This document shows, in pieces, positions 61,870-64,000 of a stretch of DNA of 64,000 nt. Position 1 is the stretch's first letter. Each line of letters starts with the position of its first letter. Under the pieces are notes generated by a model. The model worked only from the letters and a program-made list of their open reading frames with translations, had not been told where the DNA came from and ran no database searches. The position numbers and the translations under genes were made by a program. Origin of the DNA: Streptacidiphilus albus JL83 (GTDB lineage: Bacteria > Actinomycetota > Actinomycetes > Streptomycetales > Streptomycetaceae); assembly GCF_000744705.1 (NCBI RefSeq), contig NZ_JQML01000001.1:3296017-3360016 (forward strand). Direction: 5' to 3'.

Positions 61870-64000
61870 TCAGTTGCCCTGGTCGGTCGGCAGCCCGGTG
61901 GGCACCTTGGGGATCTTCGGGACCTCGTTCTTGATCTTGTCGGCGGTGCCGGTCATCCGGTCCCACCAGTTCACCACCTGGTGCCACCAGCCCTCGCCAT
62001 TGTGGATCCAGTGCTGGAGCGGGGTGAACCACCAGACCACGGCCGCGATGACGGCCAGGATCAGCAGCGAGCGCAGGCAGCCGCCGCCGGGGATCCGCAT
62101 CCGCCGGCGCGGGGCGCGGGGCGCGCGCTCCCGCCGCGGCTCGGGCTCCGGCTCGCGCCGCCGCTCCGGCTCGCGCTCACGCGGGGGCGCCTCCCGGACC
62201 GGCTCCGGCGCCGGGCGGGCGCCGGGCGCCGGGCGCCGCCCGCGCGGTGGCTCGGGCTCGTACGGCTGCTCGCTGCCGTAGCCGTCCGGCTCGTACCCCC
62301 GCCCGCCCGGGTACTGCTCGCCCGGGTACTGCTCCGCGCCGTAGCGGTCGCCCCGGTACTGCGGCTCGCCCCGGTACTGCGGATCGCGCTGGTACGGCGG
62401 CGGGGCCACCTGCGGGCGCGACTGCGGCTGCTCCTCGACCGCGTAGCCGTACTGGGTCTGCTCGCTGCGGTTCCGGGCCGCCCGCAGCTGGCTCTCCCAG
62501 GGGTGCGGCCCGGCCGGCTGCTCGGGCTCGGGCTGCTGGTAGGGGGGCTGCTGGTACTGCTGCTGCTCGAAGTGCGGCTGCAGCTGGGTGGGCGGCAGCT
62601 GGGCGGCCTGGAGCCGGGTCGGCTGCTGGGCGAAGCCCTGCTGGGCCGGCGGCAGCAGCCGGGTCGGGTCGGCGGCGCCCTGCGGCAGCAGCTCGGTCGC
62701 CTCGGCCGCGCCGAAGACCGAGGCCGCGAGCACGGTGGCGGCGGCCGGGTCGGCGTTCAGGCCGTTCGGCACGGTGGGGTCGTGCGGCCCGGCCACCGGC
62801 GCCAGCAGCGCGCCCACCGCGTAGGCGGCGTCGATCGCGGCCGGCGAGGCGTGCACGCCGATCCCGGCGGCGACCGTGCGCAGCGCCGTGGCCAGGGTGA
62901 CCGCCGTGGGCCGCTGCGCCGGGTCCTTGCTGAGGCAGCGCTCGATGACCGTCCACAGCGGCTCGGGGACGGTGACCGGGCGGCGCGGCTCCTGGGTCAG
63001 GTGCGCGTGCAGGATCTGCAGCGGACCGTCGCCGTGGAACGGCGGCTGGCCGCTGACCAGCTCGTAGAGCATGATCCCGGCACCGTAGACGTCCACCGCC
63101 GCGGTCTGTTCGCGGCCCTCGGCGGACTCCGGGGCGACATAGGCGGGGGTGCCGACGAACTCGTGGGTCCGGGTGATGCCGGGCGAGTCGGCCAACCGGG
63201 CGATGCCGAAGTCGGTCAGCAGCGGGAGCATCTGCTCGCTGCCGTCGGCCCCCCGGACGGTCGCCAGCATCACGTTGGCGGGCTTGAGGTCGCGGTGGAC
63301 GATGCCGTCGGCATGGCTGGTGGCCAGTGCGTCGGCGATCTGCGCCATCAGCAGCGCGGCCGCCACCGGGCTCAGCGGACCGTGGTCCGTCAGGTAGCGG
63401 TGCAGGTCGGGGCCGTCGACCAGGTCCATCACCAGGGCCAGCAGCTCGCCCTCCACCACCAGGTCGCGGACCCGGACGATATTGGGGTGGGCCAGTCGCA
63501 GCAGCACCGACCGCTCGCGCAGGAAGCGCATGACGATGTCGGGGTCGTTGGCCAGCTCCTCCTTGAGGACCTTGATGGCCACCAGTCGGCCGGCCGCGAT
63601 GTCGGCGGCGGTGCGCTCGGCGGCGAGCCGCGCCGCTGCCGCCGGGTCGGCCAGGGCGGCGTCCGCCACGGTCGCGGCGTGGTCGGGACCGGCCGAAGGG
63701 ACGATCAGCGTCGGGTCCGCCGGGGGCGGGCCGGCGACGTAGGGGCCGGGGCCGACCTGCACCCCGCCGGAGGGGAAGGCGCCGAACAGGACGGTGCTCG
63801 CGGACTGCGCGGTGCCGGACTCGCCGGTGCCGTACTGGCCCGTCCCGTACTGGCCCGTCCCGTACTGGCCGGTGCCGAACCGGCTCGCGGTGGCCGGGTC
63901 GCCGGGGAGGGTCCGCGCTTCTTCGTCCCGCACCCGGGCACGCCAGACGGTCCCGGTGGCGCCGCGTCCCAGCGGCTCCTCCAGCAGGTACTTGCTGCCA
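61870..64000 (-). CDS. pkaA: Membrane Ser/Thr protein kinase, 5' end outside window (PkaA position)
   Basis: At least 710 residues visible. The Gly-rich loop 'EEPLGRGATGTVWRARV' is at the window edge and in frame, so the gene starts beyond 64000. About 120 residues later comes the conserved Lys in 'RLVAIKVLKEELANDPDIVM', where kinases normally need 10-20: an insertion of about 100 residues containing GTGQY repeats splits the N-lobe. Then 'GIVHRDLKPANVML', 'LLTDFGIARLAD', 'GTPAYVAPESAEG'. A Gln/Pro/Tyr-rich juxtamembrane region (about 430-610 of the visible part) precedes one helix ('CLRSLLILAVIAAVVWWF') and a short outer tail. Pairing with the pkaB-like kinase fits S. coelicolor. Confidence 0.87.
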   Translation of the reverse strand, partial: GSKYLLEEPLGRGATGTVWRARVRDEEARTLPGDPATASRFGTGQYGTGQYGTGQYGTGESGTAQSASTVLFGAFPSGGVQVGPGPYVAGPPPADPTLIVPSAGPDHAATVADAALADPAAAARLAAERTAADIAAGRLVAIKVLKEELANDPDIVMRFLRERSVLLRLAHPNIVRVRDLVVEGELLALVMDLVDGPDLHRYLTDHGPLSPVAAALLMAQIADALATSHADGIVHRDLKPANVMLATVRGADGSEQMLPLLTDFGIARLADSPGITRTHEFVGTPAYVAPESAEGREQTAAVDVYGAGIMLYELVSGQPPFHGDGPLQILHAHLTQEPRRPVTVPEPLWTVIERCLSKDPAQRPTAVTLATALRTVAAGIGVHASPAAIDAAYAVGALLAPVAGPHDPTVPNGLNADPAAATVLAASVFGAAEATELLPQGAADPTRLLPPAQQGFAQQPTRLQAAQLPPTQLQPHFEQQQYQQPPYQQPEPEQPAGPHPWESQLRAARNRSEQTQYGYAVEEQPQSRPQVAPPPYQRDPQYRGEPQYRGDRYGAEQYPGEQYPGGRGYEPDGYGSEQPYEPEPPRGRRPAPGARPAPEPVREAPPREREPERRREPEPEPRRERAPRAPRRRMRIPGGGCLRSLLILAVIAAVVWWFTPLQHWIHNGEGWWHQVVNWWDRMTGTADKIKNEVPKIPKVPTGLPTDQGN
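63817..63876. repeat. 15-bp repeats encoding GTGQY in the kinase insertion
   Basis: Four consecutive 15-base units (63817-63831, 63832-63846, 63847-63861, 63862-63876). Read on the minus strand they encode GTGQY three times and then GTGES. Two units are identical, showing recent tandem duplication. Confidence 0.88.

Overview
The window is very GC-rich DNA with GTG/TTG starts, purine-rich Shine-Dalgarno sites and long shadow ORFs in other frames. Gene content and order point to a Streptomycetaceae chromosome (Streptomyces, Kitasatospora or Streptacidiphilus type): an SsgA-like sporulation protein, a GlcNAc PTS, two linked Ser/Thr kinases beside prfB, and a malic enzyme beside hup and murA. Almost everything is core-chromosome material. 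I see no insertion sequence, prophage, integrase or CRISPR array.

0-6.5 kb: the 3' part of a tRNA-Arg(CCG), a two-domain VOC protein, a PoxB-type pyruvate oxidase, tRNA-Leu(TAG), the rdgB-rph pair, and the divergent nagF/nagE2 GlcNAc phosphotransferase genes. 6.5-13.2 kb: a block that resembles the Mycobacterium tuberculosis Rv1330c-Rv1341 neighbourhood: MBL hydrolase, cysM-cysO, mec, a DUF2017 gene, clpS and pncB, followed here by pncA. It combines cysteine synthesis from a protein thiocarboxylate with NAD salvage. A leaderless leader-peptide gene with two Cys codons, too short for ordinary ORF calling, precedes cysO-cysM. 13.2-25.7 kb: a secreted PLD-like protein, two RDD membrane proteins, an SsgG-like protein, a GT87 mannosyltransferase, a two-component system, a GlcD-like oxidase and a secreted M1 peptidase.

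25.7-36.3 kb: hppD with a divergent Lrp/AsnC regulator, a four-gene osmoprotectant ABC transporter, a membrane Lon-like protease, an IclR regulator, an SF2 helicase and an MFS exporter. 36.4-36.8 kb: a four-Cys, 32-residue ORF with a strong ribosome site lies directly before tRNA-Cys. Its promoter has a 19-bp spacer containing a dyad, the geometry used by MerR-type regulators. This is the most intriguing small locus here. 36.8-43.0 kb: a three-subunit molybdenum hydroxylase operon whose large subunit lacks the usual catalytic Glu, and a GH20 hexosaminidase with a DasR-like site upstream.

43-53 kb: DUF3039, YqgE, murA/murJ, hup, malic enzyme, a HelD-like helicase and a small protein built from four DivIVA-type repeats. 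53-64 kb: a methyltransferase, tmRNA with smpB, ftsEX, a small zinc-ribbon membrane protein, an LAETG surface protein, prfB and two membrane Ser/Thr kinases. The last kinase runs off the window and carries an unusual insertion inside its N-lobe. Many transcription units end at long perfect hairpins, several of them shared by convergent genes.
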